A stretch of DNA of 64,000 bases from Verrucomicrobiaceae bacterium (GTDB taxonomy: Bacteria > Verrucomicrobiota > Verrucomicrobiia > Verrucomicrobiales > Verrucomicrobiaceae), in contig JAIBCL010000001.1 in NCBI GenBank assembly GCA_019694165.1, positions 1 through 64,000 of the forward strand, given 5' to 3'. Of this stretch, positions 7,163-16,471 are shown in pieces. Each line of letters begins with the position of its first letter. The stretch's first letter is position 1. Made by a program: the position numbers and the translations under genes. The notes beneath the pieces were generated by a model, which had not been told where the DNA came from, searched no databases, and worked only from the letters and a program-made list of their open reading frames with translations.

Positions 7163-8569
7163 ATGCGGCCCGCCGCCGCCATTGTCTTGCTGTGCGTCGT
7201 CGTCGCATCCGTCCGGGCACAGGTGCCGCTCCGGGATGCGCCACCGGCGGATCTCGACGCCGGCTTCGTCGCCGGATGGCAGAATGGGGAGCCCGTGCCA
7301 GGCAGCAAGAAGGCCGGTGCATCCGCCGACTTTTCCGTGTGCGTCAGGACGGATGGGCGGTCAACGTTTGACGTGCGCGCGGCCGACTGGTCGCTCTCGC
7401 TGGCGGATCAAGCCATCGTCTTCAAAATGACCCTCGGCGATGGCAGGGCGGTCGAGATGCAGACGCCGCGTCTGAAGTCGCCACCGCGTTCTGTGGTGGC
7501 AAGCATCAGGCGCGATGCAAGGCAGGCATTGTCGGGACTCTGGATCGACGGCGTGGAAATGGCGTCGGTCGCAGTCGCCCCAGGGCAGACAAAGTGGGAT
7601 TCATCCGCACTCAAGACGACCGCACTGCTCGCGCTCATGTACGACCGCGCGCTGACGCGACCGGAGATCATCGAGTTCGGCCAGACGGAGCAGCGGCATG
7701 AACCGAAGCCTCCGTTTCCGGGTGAGTTCGTCGTCGATGATGGCGAGGTGATCTCGCTGCTCGGCGGTTCGGAGGCCGTCGGCTTGGTCGAGTCCGGCTG
7801 GTTTGAATCGGCGCTGATGGTTTTCGCGGCGGGGAAGAAGGTGTCGGTGCGCGACTTGTCATGGGAAGCCGACACGGCGCTGCGGCAGGACCGTCCGATG
7901 AACTTCGGCAGCCTCGCGCAGCAGCTTGAACGAACGGGCACGACGACAGTGATCCTGATGTTTGGACGGCAGGACTGCATCGAGATGGGGCCTGGCCGTG
8001 CGCAGCAGTTTTACGATGCGATGGAGCGGATCGTGCGGACATGCGCCGTGCATACGCGGCGGATCGTCATCGTCGGGCCGGTGCCTTTTGAGAAGAAAGA
8101 ACCGCCTTTGCCGGATCTCTCATCGCAGAACAAAGCACTGAGTGCGTACAGTGAAGCCGCCTACGCGGCGGCGGAGAACGGCAACTGCCTCTTCGTCGAC
8201 GTACTCCGCGAGTGGCCGCAGGGTGCCGCGCGCTGGACCACCGACGGCCTCACGATGACAGACAGCGGTCATCGCGTGCTGGCCGATCTCATGGCCCTGC
8301 ATCTCTGGAATGGCCGGCCGCTCGATTCGACGGTGCAACAACTGCGGAAGGCGATCATCGAGAAGAACAAGCTCTGGCACGACTACTGGCGCCCGTCGAA
8401 CTGGGCCTTCCTCCACGGCGACCGGACCGCGCAGCCCAGCAGCCGCGATCACTTGAATCCCGGCGTGCGCTGGTTTCCCGCGGAGCTGGAAAAGTATCGA
8501 GATCTGATCACCGCCAAGGAAAAGGAAATCTGGAAACAGGCCGCGGAGCCAGGAGGAAAACTCCCGTGA
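7163..8569 (+). CDS. Secreted SGNH/GDSL-type hydrolase with LamG-like N-terminal region
   Basis: The 468-residue protein starts with a signal peptide (MRPAAAIVLLCVVVASVRAQ). Residues about 40-175 resemble a concanavalin/LamG-type sandwich ending in ALMYDRALTRPEIIEFGQTE, a stretch common in secreted PVC proteins. The rest looks like an SGNH hydrolase: LLGGSEAVGLVESGWFE in the place of block I, LMFGRQD in place of GxND, and a C-terminal DGLTMTDSGHR giving the Asp-x-x-His pair. Block I (GGS rather than GDS) and the Asn block are altered, so activity is uncertain. It precedes the sulfatase on the same strand by about 100 bases, which suggests a shared job on extracellular polymers. Confidence 0.72.
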   Translation: MRPAAAIVLLCVVVASVRAQVPLRDAPPADLDAGFVAGWQNGEPVPGSKKAGASADFSVCVRTDGRSTFDVRAADWSLSLADQAIVFKMTLGDGRAVEMQTPRLKSPPRSVVASIRRDARQALSGLWIDGVEMASVAVAPGQTKWDSSALKTTALLALMYDRALTRPEIIEFGQTEQRHEPKPPFPGEFVVDDGEVISLLGGSEAVGLVESGWFESALMVFAAGKKVSVRDLSWEADTALRQDRPMNFGSLAQQLERTGTTTVILMFGRQDCIEMGPGRAQQFYDAMERIVRTCAVHTRRIVIVGPVPFEKKEPPLPDLSSQNKALSAYSEAAYAAAENGNCLFVDVLREWPQGAARWTTDGLTMTDSGHRVLADLMALHLWNGRPLDSTVQQLRKAIIEKNKLWHDYWRPSNWAFLHGDRTAQPSSRDHLNPGVRWFPAELEKYRDLITAKEKEIWKQAAEPGGKLP

Positions 8570-8675
8570 GTCGTCCCCTCGGCCCGCCCGGTGCCGCCGG
8601 CTGAAAGCGCCGGCTCAAGCTCGTGTGACAATCCGTGAGCGCTGCAGCACGGTAGTGGCGTTTACAGCTTCGTTT

Positions 8676-10112
8676 ATGAAGCTGCCCCTTTTCCTCGTCT
8701 GTGCGGTTGCCGCCTGCATCATCCCTCCTCCGACATCCGCCGCACAACAGCGCCCCAACATCCTCTTCGTCCTCGCCGACGACATGGGCTGGAGTGATCT
8801 CGGCTGCTACGGCGCGGACTTGCACGAGACGCCGCGCATCGATGCCTTCGCGAAGGAGTCAGTGCGATTCACGAACGCGTATGCGATGTCGGTGTGCTCG
8901 CCCACGCGCTCCACGATCATGACCGGCAAGCATGCGGCGCGCCTTCACTTCACCATCTGGGCCGAAGGCGCAGAGCAAGGCGGACCGAAGAACCGGAGGC
9001 TTCGTGACGCCGAGTCGATCTGGAATTTGCCGCTCACGGAGACGACGATTGCGAAGCGCCTGCATGATGCCGGCTATCTCACCGCGCTCGTCGGCAAATG
9101 GCATCTCGGCGACTGGCAGCACTATCCCGAGGCGCATGGGTTTGATATCAACATCGGCGGCACCAACTGGGGCGCACCCCAGACCTTCTGGTGGCCTTAC
9201 AGTGGCAGCGGAAGGTTCGGCGACGAGTATCGCTACATCCCGCATCTGGAGTTTGGCAAGCCCGGCGAGTATCTCACCGATCGCCTCACCGACGAAGCGA
9301 TGAAGGTGATCGACCAAGCGAGCGACAAACCCTTCTTCCTCTACCTCGCGCATCACTCCGTTCACACGCCGATCGAGGCAAAGGAGGATGATGTGAAGCA
9401 CTTCGACGCCAAGCTGCGCCCCGAGATGCATCATCAACACGGCGTCTATGCCGCCATGATGAAGAACCTCGACGACAACGTTGGTCGCATCCTCGACCAC
9501 CTGAAACAACGCGGCCTCGACAAGAACACGCTCGTCATCTTCGCCAGCGATAACGGTGGCTACATCGGCAACGACAAAGCCAGTGGTCGTGACATGCCCG
9601 TGACCAGCAACGCCCCTCTGCGCTCCGGCAAAGGCTCGCTCTACGAAGGTGGCATCCGCGTCCCGCTCCTAATCCGCTGGCCCGGCGTCACGCAGAGTGG
9701 CACCTGCGACGAGCCTGTGATCTTGACCGACATGTTCAACACCTTGCTTCACGCCGCTGGTCTGCCCACCGAGCCCAACGACGGCCTTGACCTCTCGCCG
9801 TTGCTGCAATCGCCGTCATCGAAGCTCAAGCGCGAGGCCCTCTTCTTCCACTACCCGCACTACTACGCCACGACCACACCCGTGAGCGCGGTGCGCGCCG
9901 GCGACTGGAAGCTGCTGGAGTTCTTCGAAGACAATCATCTCGAACTCTACAACCTCCTCGAAGACCTGAGCGAACAACACGACCTCGCCGCCACGATGCC
10001 GGACAAGGCGAAGGAGTTGCGCGATAAGCTCCACGTCTGGCGTGAGTCGGTAGGCGCTGCGTTGCCGACGCCGAATCCAGACTTCATGGTTCGCAAGGCA
10101 AAGACCAACTGA
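8676..10112 (+). CDS. Secreted arylsulfatase-type sulfatase
   Basis: The start is set at MKLPLFLVCAV because it gives a clean signal peptide ending near TSAAQQ. The mature part opens RPNILFVLADDMGWSDLGCY, with the paired Asp metal ligands. Then comes C-S-P-T-R-S (Cys about 74), the C-x-P-x-R site that a formylglycine-generating enzyme converts into the catalytic residue. GKWHLGDW and FASDNGG follow, two further sulfatase signatures. At 478 residues it has normal length. It removes sulfate esters, probably from polysaccharides, in the periplasm or outside. The anaerobic or aerobic maturase is not in the window. The gene meets the DUF1549/1553 gene tail to tail. Confidence 0.93.
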   Translation: MKLPLFLVCAVAACIIPPPTSAAQQRPNILFVLADDMGWSDLGCYGADLHETPRIDAFAKESVRFTNAYAMSVCSPTRSTIMTGKHAARLHFTIWAEGAEQGGPKNRRLRDAESIWNLPLTETTIAKRLHDAGYLTALVGKWHLGDWQHYPEAHGFDINIGGTNWGAPQTFWWPYSGSGRFGDEYRYIPHLEFGKPGEYLTDRLTDEAMKVIDQASDKPFFLYLAHHSVHTPIEAKEDDVKHFDAKLRPEMHHQHGVYAAMMKNLDDNVGRILDHLKQRGLDKNTLVIFASDNGGYIGNDKASGRDMPVTSNAPLRSGKGSLYEGGIRVPLLIRWPGVTQSGTCDEPVILTDMFNTLLHAAGLPTEPNDGLDLSPLLQSPSSKLKREALFFHYPHYYATTTPVSAVRAGDWKLLEFFEDNHLELYNLLEDLSEQHDLAATMPDKAKELRDKLHVWRESVGAALPTPNPDFMVRKAKTN

Positions 10113-10127
10113 ACGCTCAACGAGCAC

Positions 10128-12707
10128 TCAATTCACATACATGATCTCGTTCGCGAACAGCAGCGCCTGCGCGTAGCGCTCCCAGGCGGAGAGCGGTTGG
10201 CGTGAGACGACCTCGCCTTGATTGTGAACGGGAGCCTGCGTGCCGGCGCGACCTCCTTCGGGGCGACGCTGAGGCTGGCCGCGACGTGAGTCGGCGATGA
10301 TCTCGGTGGTGGTGTCTTCCAACGCTTCGCTGACGAAGTCCATGCCGACGTTGGCCTCGGCGGCTTGCGGCATGCGTTGGAAAACAATGCGATACAACGC
10401 CTCGACCCGACCGACGTCGTCTCTTGCTTCCGTGAACTCGCGGCGCGCAACCATCGCGCGGGCGACGTCGATGATCATGGGGCTGTTCATCAGAAAGAGC
10501 GCTTGCTGCGGCACGACGGTGCTGGCGCGCTTGCTGTTGGTCATATCGGGATCGGGGAAGTCGAACTGCTGCATGAGTTCGGGCAGATTGCCGCGATCGA
10601 CGTAACCATAGACGCTGCGGCGATACGAATACGGTTCGTCGGTGAGATTGATCGGTTTGCCGCCGCGCTGCGGATCGAGCTTGCCGCTGAAGACGAGCAA
10701 CGAGTCGCGCATGGATTCGAAGTCGAGCTTGCGCAGGCTCGCGTGCCAGAGCAGGCGGTTGTGCGGATCGCGTTTTGCGTAGTCGGCGTTGTCGTCACCG
10801 GACTGCTGGTAGGTCGCGGACATCACGATCTCGCGGATGATCGCCTTCTGTGACCAACCCTTCGCCATGAACTCGGACGCGAGCCAGTCGAGCAGCTCGG
10901 GATGTGAAGGCGCTTCGGCTTGCACACCGAGATTGTCAGGCGTGGGAACAAAACCTTCGCCGAACAAGTGCATCCAAATGCGGTTCACTTGCACGCGTGC
11001 GGTCATCGGATTCGACTTGCTGGCGATGGCCTGCGCGAGTTCGAGTCTGCCGCTGCCTTCTTTGAAGACGGGCCGATCGTTGTCCGAGAGGATTTCGAGG
11101 AAGCGACGCGGCACGCCGACGGCATTCCTGCTCACCTCGGCCTGACCCCGCACGAAGACGGGCGAGTTCTTCGGCGCGGACGAGTCGATCATCGCCATTG
11201 CGCGTGCGGGCGCGGCGGGATGCGAGATCTCGAGTTCGTTGATTTCATCGAGTTTGAAGGGAGCGATCTGTCGCATGTTGCGTCCGAACTGAGTGAGTGC
11301 GGCGGTGAGCTTCTCGGTGTTCAAGGTCGCGCCCGGAATCAAGGCGAGCGGCTTCTCCAACAACTCGGCGACAGCGGGATCAAAGCCCGGCACGCTGTTG
11401 GTCGATGCGCGTCGCTTGGCGGCGAAGTAAGCTTCAGCCTGTGACTCCACCCGCTTGAATGCTGCTGCATAGATCGCGGCCACATTTTCCATCGACTTCG
11501 GAGCCTTGCCTTTGAACTCGGCGGCGAGCACGGCATTCCAGCCGTAAGTGGTGGCGCTGCCGGGATTGCTGGCGACCTCCGCCGCATAGCTCGCGCCATT
11601 GGTCGCGAGATCATCAGCGCTTCTCGCGCGGAACAGCAGCCACGGTCCCCACACCGCATCGCTCGGTGACATGCGCGGCGTGATGGAGCTGATGACACGC
11701 AGCTCTTTCTGCAACTGCTCGCGCGACTTCATGCTCATCATCTCGTTCGCTTGCTCGCGTGTCATGCCGCGTCCGCCCGTGTTGAGTCGCAGCATGTAAC
11801 TGGCGGCATCCTGGCGGAAGCTGGCGTTGATATCCGCGATCGTCTGAAAATAGATCGTCGCGTTCTCGTCCTCGAGCTTCGCGAGTTTCGCCTGATAATC
11901 CGCGAACAAGTTCGCGTCCTTCGACATCGCGATGCGTGGTCGTTCCTCGGGTTCCAGGCTGGAGGCAAAGATGCCGTGCAACGAGTAGTAGTCCTCCGTG
12001 GGCACGGGATCGAACTTGTGATCGTGGCAGCGCGAGCACGCGACGGTGAGTCCGAGGAATGCCTTCGTCACCGTGTCGATGCGGTCGTTGATGACATCGT
12101 TATTGTTTTGAAAACGCTCGCCCACCGTGAGAAAGCCAAGCGCGGCGAGCACCGACGGATTGTCCTTCCCCTGCGGCAGCCGATCCGCCGCGAGCTGCTC
12201 GATGATGAACTGGTCGTAAGGCTTGTCGTCGTTGTAGCAGTTGATCACGTAGTCGCGATACGCCCAGGCATATGGATAACGATAACCATCGCGCGTGGTC
12301 AGCGTCTGCTGCCCCGCGGTGTCCGAGTAGCGCGCCGTGTCCAGCCAATGCCGCCCCCAACGCTCGCCAAAGTGCGGCGACTTCAGCAGCCGATCGACCA
12401 CCTTCGCGAACGCCTCCGGCGACTTGTCCGCAAGGAAGTCACGCAACTCATCCGTCGTCGGCGGCAGACCGATGAGATCAAACGTGACGCGTCGCAGCAG
12501 CGTCTCCTTTGTCGCTGGTCGCGCTGGTTTCATGCCTTGGGCATCGAGCGCCTTGCGAATGAAGTGATCGATCGCATTCGAGTTCGCCGGAACCTCGGGA
12601 CGCACGACGGGCTTGAAGGCGAAGTGATCGCGATCAACCGCATCCGCTGCTGGAAGCTGGAGGACTGCGATAAGCGATAGAGCGACTGTGATGAAATGGA
12701 GCTTCAT
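10128..12707 (-). CDS. DUF1549/DUF1553 (PSCyt2-PSD1) secreted protein
   Basis: The 859-residue protein begins with a signal peptide ending near LQLPAADA. Residues about 40-260 are the DUF1549 (PSCyt2) domain: [38 protein letters not shown] and [12 protein letters not shown], which holds a CxxCH motif (residues about 219-223). Residues about 555-800 form DUF1553 (PSD1), with [18 protein letters not shown]. Such proteins are abundant in Planctomycetes and Verrucomicrobia, usually paired with DUF1501 and sulfatases; their exact activity is not established. The N-terminal PSCyt1 domain is absent. The start overlaps the ORF6N gene stop by 4 bases. The last 50 residues are Arg/Gln-rich and less conserved-looking. 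Confidence 0.9.
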   Translation of the reverse strand: MKLHFITVALSLIAVLQLPAADAVDRDHFAFKPVVRPEVPANSNAIDHFIRKALDAQGMKPARPATKETLLRRVTFDLIGLPPTTDELRDFLADKSPEAFAKVVDRLLKSPHFGERWGRHWLDTARYSDTAGQQTLTTRDGYRYPYAWAYRDYVINCYNDDKPYDQFIIEQLAADRLPQGKDNPSVLAALGFLTVGERFQNNNDVINDRIDTVTKAFLGLTVACSRCHDHKFDPVPTEDYYSLHGIFASSLEPEERPRIAMSKDANLFADYQAKLAKLEDENATIYFQTIADINASFRQDAASYMLRLNTGGRGMTREQANEMMSMKSREQLQKELRVISSITPRMSPSDAVWGPWLLFRARSADDLATNGASYAAEVASNPGSATTYGWNAVLAAEFKGKAPKSMENVAAIYAAAFKRVESQAEAYFAAKRRASTNSVPGFDPAVAELLEKPLALIPGATLNTEKLTAALTQFGRNMRQIAPFKLDEINELEISHPAAPARAMAMIDSSAPKNSPVFVRGQAEVSRNAVGVPRRFLEILSDNDRPVFKEGSGRLELAQAIASKSNPMTARVQVNRIWMHLFGEGFVPTPDNLGVQAEAPSHPELLDWLASEFMAKGWSQKAIIREIVMSATYQQSGDDNADYAKRDPHNRLLWHASLRKLDFESMRDSLLVFSGKLDPQRGGKPINLTDEPYSYRRSVYGYVDRGNLPELMQQFDFPDPDMTNSKRASTVVPQQALFLMNSPMIIDVARAMVARREFTEARDDVGRVEALYRIVFQRMPQAAEANVGMDFVSEALEDTTTEIIADSRRGQPQRRPEGGRAGTQAPVHNQGEVVSRQPLSAWERYAQALLFANEIMYVN

Positions 12708-13267
12708 GGTCTGCGTTTGGCTCGGGCTTTGGTTTTGCTGTCCTTGTCGTGAGCGAAGGTGTGGAAGCCCATTTCCTTCTTGGTGCCGGAAGGTGGTGGT
12801 GCCATGAGCTGGCGGAGCGCGTCGAAGACGATCTTGAACTGGCCATCGTATTTCTTCTCCATCTCCTCCAGCTTCCGGGCGAGTTCGGCATTGGTGGCGA
12901 GCATCTGCCGCAGCCGCACAAAGGCGCGCATGATGGCGATGTTCACCTGCACGGCACGCGGACTGCGCAGCACGCTGGAGAGCATGGCGACGCCTTGCTC
13001 AGTGAAGGCGAAGGGGATGGCTCCGCCAAGCTTGCCGCGAGCAGGTATCACATTTTGTGATACCAGGGCGTCCACTTCGGCTTCGGATAACTCAAAGAGG
13101 AAGTCGTCCGGAAATCGCTCCAGGTTGCGACGGACGGCTTGCTTCAAGGCCCGGGTCTCGACGCCGTAGAGTTCGGCGAGATCGGAGTCGAGCATCACTT
13201 TCTGCGAGCGGATCAGCAGGATGCGGCGTTCGGCTTGAAGCGCGATGGCGTGATCGGATGAGGACAT
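12704..13267 (-). CDS. ORF6N-domain DNA-binding protein
   Basis: The start at 13267 ([11 protein letters not shown]) gives 187 residues. The ORF6N domain fills about residues 10-95: [20 protein letters not shown] then [16 protein letters not shown], and [14 protein letters not shown] after it. A coiled coil ([14 protein letters not shown]) and a basic tail follow. ORF6N occurs in phage antirepressor-like and mobile-element proteins and probably binds DNA. Here it sits between DUF1501 and DUF1549 genes, with a 4-base overlap with the latter, an odd place for a phage-type regulator. It could control this operon or be a passenger. Confidence 0.87.
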   Translation of the reverse strand: MSSSDHAIALQAERRILLIRSQKVMLDSDLAELYGVETRALKQAVRRNLERFPDDFLFELSEAEVDALVSQNVIPARGKLGGAIPFAFTEQGVAMLSSVLRSPRAVQVNIAIMRAFVRLRQMLATNAELARKLEEMEKKYDGQFKIVFDALRQLMAPPPSGTKKEMGFHTFAHDKDSKTKARAKRRP

Positions 13268-13286
13268 GGTTTTGAAAGGACGAAGA

Positions 13287-13496
13287 TCAGGCAATTGAGC
13301 AGCCAATGGCACGCACCGGACGGCACGTCGCCACAGCCTCCCTCCAATCGAGTTCATCCGCGATCTCCTCGGGCAATCGCGAAAACGGATCGCTCAGCTT
13401 TCGCAGCAATTGCAATCGCTCGAACTCGCAGAGCACCGCTTCATCCTCATTGAAGCGGCGGGCTTGCTCCTGGGCGCGGGCGAGGAGGTTCTTCAT
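13287..13496 (-). CDS. Small unknown protein coupled to DUF1501
   Basis: The ATG at 13496 overlaps the DUF1501 stop (ATGA), giving 69 residues that start [20 protein letters not shown]. The sequence is helical and charged, with [18 protein letters not shown] near the end. It has no signal peptide. It ends 19 bases before the ORF6N start, so the two may form a cassette inserted in the operon, possibly a two-gene module. No family is recognised. Confidence 0.6.
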   Translation of the reverse strand: MKNLLARAQEQARRFNEDEAVLCEFERLQLLRKLSDPFSRLPEEIADELDWREAVATCRPVRAIGCSIA

Positions 13497-14845
13497 GCGA
13501 TGACCTCCTTCACGACGTTGCCAAAGTTGTCCGTGAGACGGAAATCGCGACCGTTGTAGCCGAAGGTGAGCTTGGTGTGATCGAAGCCGAGCAGGGCGAG
13601 GATGGTCGCGTGCAGATCGTGGACGTGGACTTTGTCTTCGACGGACTCCGCACCGAGATCGTCGGTGGAACCGTGAACGATGCCGCCTTTCACTCCGCCG
13701 CCGGCCATCCAGCAGCATGCGGCCTTGCCATTGTGATCGCGGCCTGCGTTGCCGACGTTGCCGTTGCGGTCGCGCGTCACGGTGCGGCCAAACTCGCCGC
13801 CCCAGAGAATGAGCGTGTCGTTGAGGAGACCGCGTTGTTTCAGATCCGTGAGCAGTGCCGCGACCGGGCCATCGAGTTCGCCGCACTTCTGGCGCAGGCT
13901 CGTCTCGAGATTGTTGTGATGATCCCAGCCACCGTGATTGATCTGCACGAAGCGCACACCGCGCTCCACGAGCCGTCGCGCGACAAGCATCTTCATGCCG
14001 AGTTCGCCGTTGCGGCCACTGCCGCGAACGCGTGGAGCATTCGGATCGATGCCCGCATAGAGAGCGCGCGTGGCTTCGGATTCCTTGCTGATGTCAAAGG
14101 CATCCGTGGCCTCGGTTTGCATTTGGAAGGCCATCTCGAAGGACTCGATGCGCGCTTCGAGCTGCTCATTGCGCTGGAGCTTCTCGCTGTGCAGGGCGTT
14201 GAGCTTGTTCGCGAGATCGAGCTGCTTGCGCTGCTGGTCCATCGGCGTGAATTGACTGCGGATATTCAGCAGCGCCTCGTCTGGTCTCATGCCCGGGCGA
14301 TAGTTCACGTTCACACCCTGGCAGTGGCCAGGCAGAAACGACGCCTGACGCCACTCCGGCTGACCGCCGAGCGAGACAAAGCCCGGCATGTTTTTATTCC
14401 CGGAGCCAAGCCCATACAGCACCCACGAACCGAGGCTCGGCTTCGGCAATTGCGTGGAGCCCGTGTTCATGAAACGCGACGCGATGCCGTGATCGGGAAT
14501 GTCCGTCCACAGCGAGCGGATGATCGCCATGTCATCGACATGCTCGCCGAGTTTGGGAAACAACTCGCTCACCTCGATGCCCGAATTGCCGCGCCGCTCG
14601 AACTTGAATGGCGACCCAAACGCCACCGCGCCACCGCGGACAGACTTCCCATCCACACGCGTGAGTTCCGGCTTCGGGTCGAAGGTATCGACATGCGACG
14701 GCCCGCCCGCAGCGAAGATATGAATGACGTGTTTCGCGCGCCCAAAAGGCGCGGCGTGGGCTTCATTCAGCATGGAGGCGAGCGCGAGACTGCCCATGCC
14801 CATGGTGCTGCGATGCAGGAATTCACGACGAGAGTGCATGGACAT
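13493..14845 (-). CDS. DUF1501 secreted protein (first of three)
   Basis: The 450-residue protein begins MSMHSRREFLHRSTMGMGSL, a twin-arginine signal peptide, and so is exported folded. The DUF1501 body carries IHIFAAGGPSHVDTFDPKP near the start, FVQINHGGWDHHNNLE mid-way, and LILWGGEFGRTVTRDRNGNV followed by GRDH near the end. These His/Asp-rich motifs recall the alkaline phosphatase/sulfatase fold to which DUF1501 is related. Its usual partner, DUF1549/1553, lies two genes downstream in the same direction. Its role is unproven; it is thought to act on sulfated or phosphorylated compounds or in anchoring. Confidence 0.92.
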   Translation of the reverse strand: MSMHSRREFLHRSTMGMGSLALASMLNEAHAAPFGRAKHVIHIFAAGGPSHVDTFDPKPELTRVDGKSVRGGAVAFGSPFKFERRGNSGIEVSELFPKLGEHVDDMAIIRSLWTDIPDHGIASRFMNTGSTQLPKPSLGSWVLYGLGSGNKNMPGFVSLGGQPEWRQASFLPGHCQGVNVNYRPGMRPDEALLNIRSQFTPMDQQRKQLDLANKLNALHSEKLQRNEQLEARIESFEMAFQMQTEATDAFDISKESEATRALYAGIDPNAPRVRGSGRNGELGMKMLVARRLVERGVRFVQINHGGWDHHNNLETSLRQKCGELDGPVAALLTDLKQRGLLNDTLILWGGEFGRTVTRDRNGNVGNAGRDHNGKAACCWMAGGGVKGGIVHGSTDDLGAESVEDKVHVHDLHATILALLGFDHTKLTFGYNGRDFRLTDNFGNVVKEVIA

Positions 14846-14947
14846 TCATTACAGCCCGCCCGACCGGAAGTTTTCACACTCGACGAAGCGCTTGAGTCGA
14901 TATGAAATTGAAAGATGCCTGCCACTCTCGCCTGTTCTGCTTCATTC

Positions 14948-15733
14948 ATGAAATCACAGACATTGCCTTTCCTCGGAGCCGCGTTGCTGCTCTGCCTTCA
15001 CGCCGTCATCGCTCAAGACGCCCTGCCGCGCGCGGCGGCAACCTTCGAGGTCAACGGCAATAAAGCTGTGCTCTACGCCGCGCCGAAGCCTGCCGAGGGC
15101 AAACCGTGGGTCTGGTATGCGCCAACGTTGAAGGGCGGTGTCTCGCTGGCGGGGCGGAAGGTGTATTTCGATGCCTTCATGGGGGCGGGTATCAGCCTCG
15201 CGGGTTTTGATTTGGGTGAGGTGCGTGGTTCTCCGGCGAGTTCGGCGAAGTTCTCCGAGTTCTATGAGGCGATGGTGAACCGAGGCTTCTCACCGAAGCC
15301 GATCCTGCTCGGGCAATCTCGTGGCGGAATGATGACACTGGCGTGGGCGTTTCGGAATCCAGACAAGATCAAGGCATGGGTCGGCATCTATCCCGTGTGC
15401 AACCTCGCGAGCTGGCCGCTGAAGAACAGCAAGCCGCAGACGCTCGCCGACTTCGCGATGCCTGAGGCGGACTTGGTAGCGAAGCTGAAGGAGTTCAATC
15501 CCATCGACAACCTCCAGGGCCTCCTCGCGAACAAGGTGCCTATGTTCGCGGTGCATGGTGACACCGATGTGGTGGTGCCTTACGACGACAACACCAAGCT
15601 GCTCAAAGAGCGATACGAAGCGGGCGGAGGTTCGTTCAGCGTGAAGATCATTCCCGGCGAAGGTCACAAGGTGACGCCATCGTTCTTCGAATGCACGGAG
15701 CTGCGCGACTTTGTGCTGAAGCAGGCGAAGTAG
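14948..15733 (+). CDS. Secreted alpha/beta hydrolase
   Basis: The start at 14948 (MKSQTLPFLGAALLLCLHAV) gives a signal peptide and 261 residues. The nucleophile elbow is GQSRGG (Ser about 124), the acid lies in AVHGDTDVVVPYDD (Asp about 205) and the histidine in IPGEGHKV (about 238). This is a complete catalytic triad in the right order. Length suits a small single-domain esterase/peptidase of the prolyl-oligopeptidase-like type. It is divergent from the DUF1501 gene and may share its regulatory region. The substrate is unknown. Confidence 0.82.
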   Translation: MKSQTLPFLGAALLLCLHAVIAQDALPRAAATFEVNGNKAVLYAAPKPAEGKPWVWYAPTLKGGVSLAGRKVYFDAFMGAGISLAGFDLGEVRGSPASSAKFSEFYEAMVNRGFSPKPILLGQSRGGMMTLAWAFRNPDKIKAWVGIYPVCNLASWPLKNSKPQTLADFAMPEADLVAKLKEFNPIDNLQGLLANKVPMFAVHGDTDVVVPYDDNTKLLKERYEAGGGSFSVKIIPGEGHKVTPSFFECTELRDFVLKQAK

Positions 15734-15814
15734 CAGAGTCACCAGGGGACTCGTGACCTACACACGCGCTGCCAGGCCAAGCTGCGGCGTCGGATGCTGT
15801 CATTCATTCAGGGA

Positions 15815-16339
15815 TCAGCGACGGGTCAGCACCATCGGCGGGCAGGACGGCTCCGGCTTGCCATTGGCCCAGGAGGAACCCTCGAACCGGATATGGTTTG
15901 CGTCGATAAATGTGATCTTGGCGGAATGCATGTGACGATCCTTCGCCGGATTGATGCCTGGACTGGGCGCGAAATCGAAACTCAACGAATCGGCGGCGCT
16001 CCTCACCAGCTTCATTTTCGGACGGTTGTGCAGGGCGCAGTAGTGCGTCATCGCGAGCCGGCCTCCCTCGTCGTAGTAGGTGCTGAGCATCTCCATGGGC
16101 GTGTCTTCAAAGATGCGCTCCTCGATCATGGATCCGGCGGCGCTGACCTTGTATTCGATCTCTACGGGCCCCATCGGTCCGGTGCCGTGCCATTCACCGG
16201 CGAGCGACTTCATCCGCTCGAATTCAGCAGACCCCTTGAAGGCAGGCATTGCCGGAGGTCCGCCGGCCGGCTTGGAAAGCTGGCAGGAGGCGAGGGTGAG
16301 GAGGGGGAGAACGACTGAGAGCTGGGCGGCGCGTTTCAT
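15815..16339 (-). CDS. Lipoprotein, DUF1579-like
   Basis: The start MKRAAQLSVVLPLLTLASCQ (16339) gives a lipoprotein signal with a Cys about residue 19, so the protein is anchored in a membrane facing the periplasm. An in-frame ATG 12 bases upstream is also possible. The 174-residue protein contains MKSLAGEWHGTGPMGPVEIE, SMIEERIFEDTPMEMLSTYY and MTHYCALHNRPKMKL. This is the barrel-like pattern of DUF1579-type proteins of unknown function. A strong hairpin lies just upstream, separating it from the next DUF1501 gene. Confidence 0.72.
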   Translation of the reverse strand: MKRAAQLSVVLPLLTLASCQLSKPAGGPPAMPAFKGSAEFERMKSLAGEWHGTGPMGPVEIEYKVSAAGSMIEERIFEDTPMEMLSTYYDEGGRLAMTHYCALHNRPKMKLVRSAADSLSFDFAPSPGINPAKDRHMHSAKITFIDANHIRFEGSSWANGKPEPSCPPMVLTRR

Positions 16340-16405
16340 GATGGCGAGCATGGTTGCCCACCGCTTCAATCGGGCAAGCACGAATGCACGCCGTCCAGAA
16401 CGATA

Positions 16406-16435
16406 GCGGGGGTGAGCTACCCAACTCACCCCCGC
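16406..16435 (-). terminator. Strong hairpin between DUF1501 and lipoprotein gene
   Basis: GCGGGGGTGAG and CTCACCCCCGC pair perfectly over 11 bp around an 8-base loop. It lies 36 bases after the DUF1501 stop at 16472. There is no T-run after it on either strand, so it may be a weak or factor-assisted terminator, or an mRNA 3'-end stabiliser. Confidence 0.6.
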
Positions 16436-16471
16436 GTTGTCGAAAGCAAGAGAAGACCAACTGACTCTTGC

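Noticed and set aside
13577-14905. Long + strand frame opposite DUF1501
   Set aside because: Antisense shadow; the DUF1501 motifs lie on the - strand and overlap it fully.
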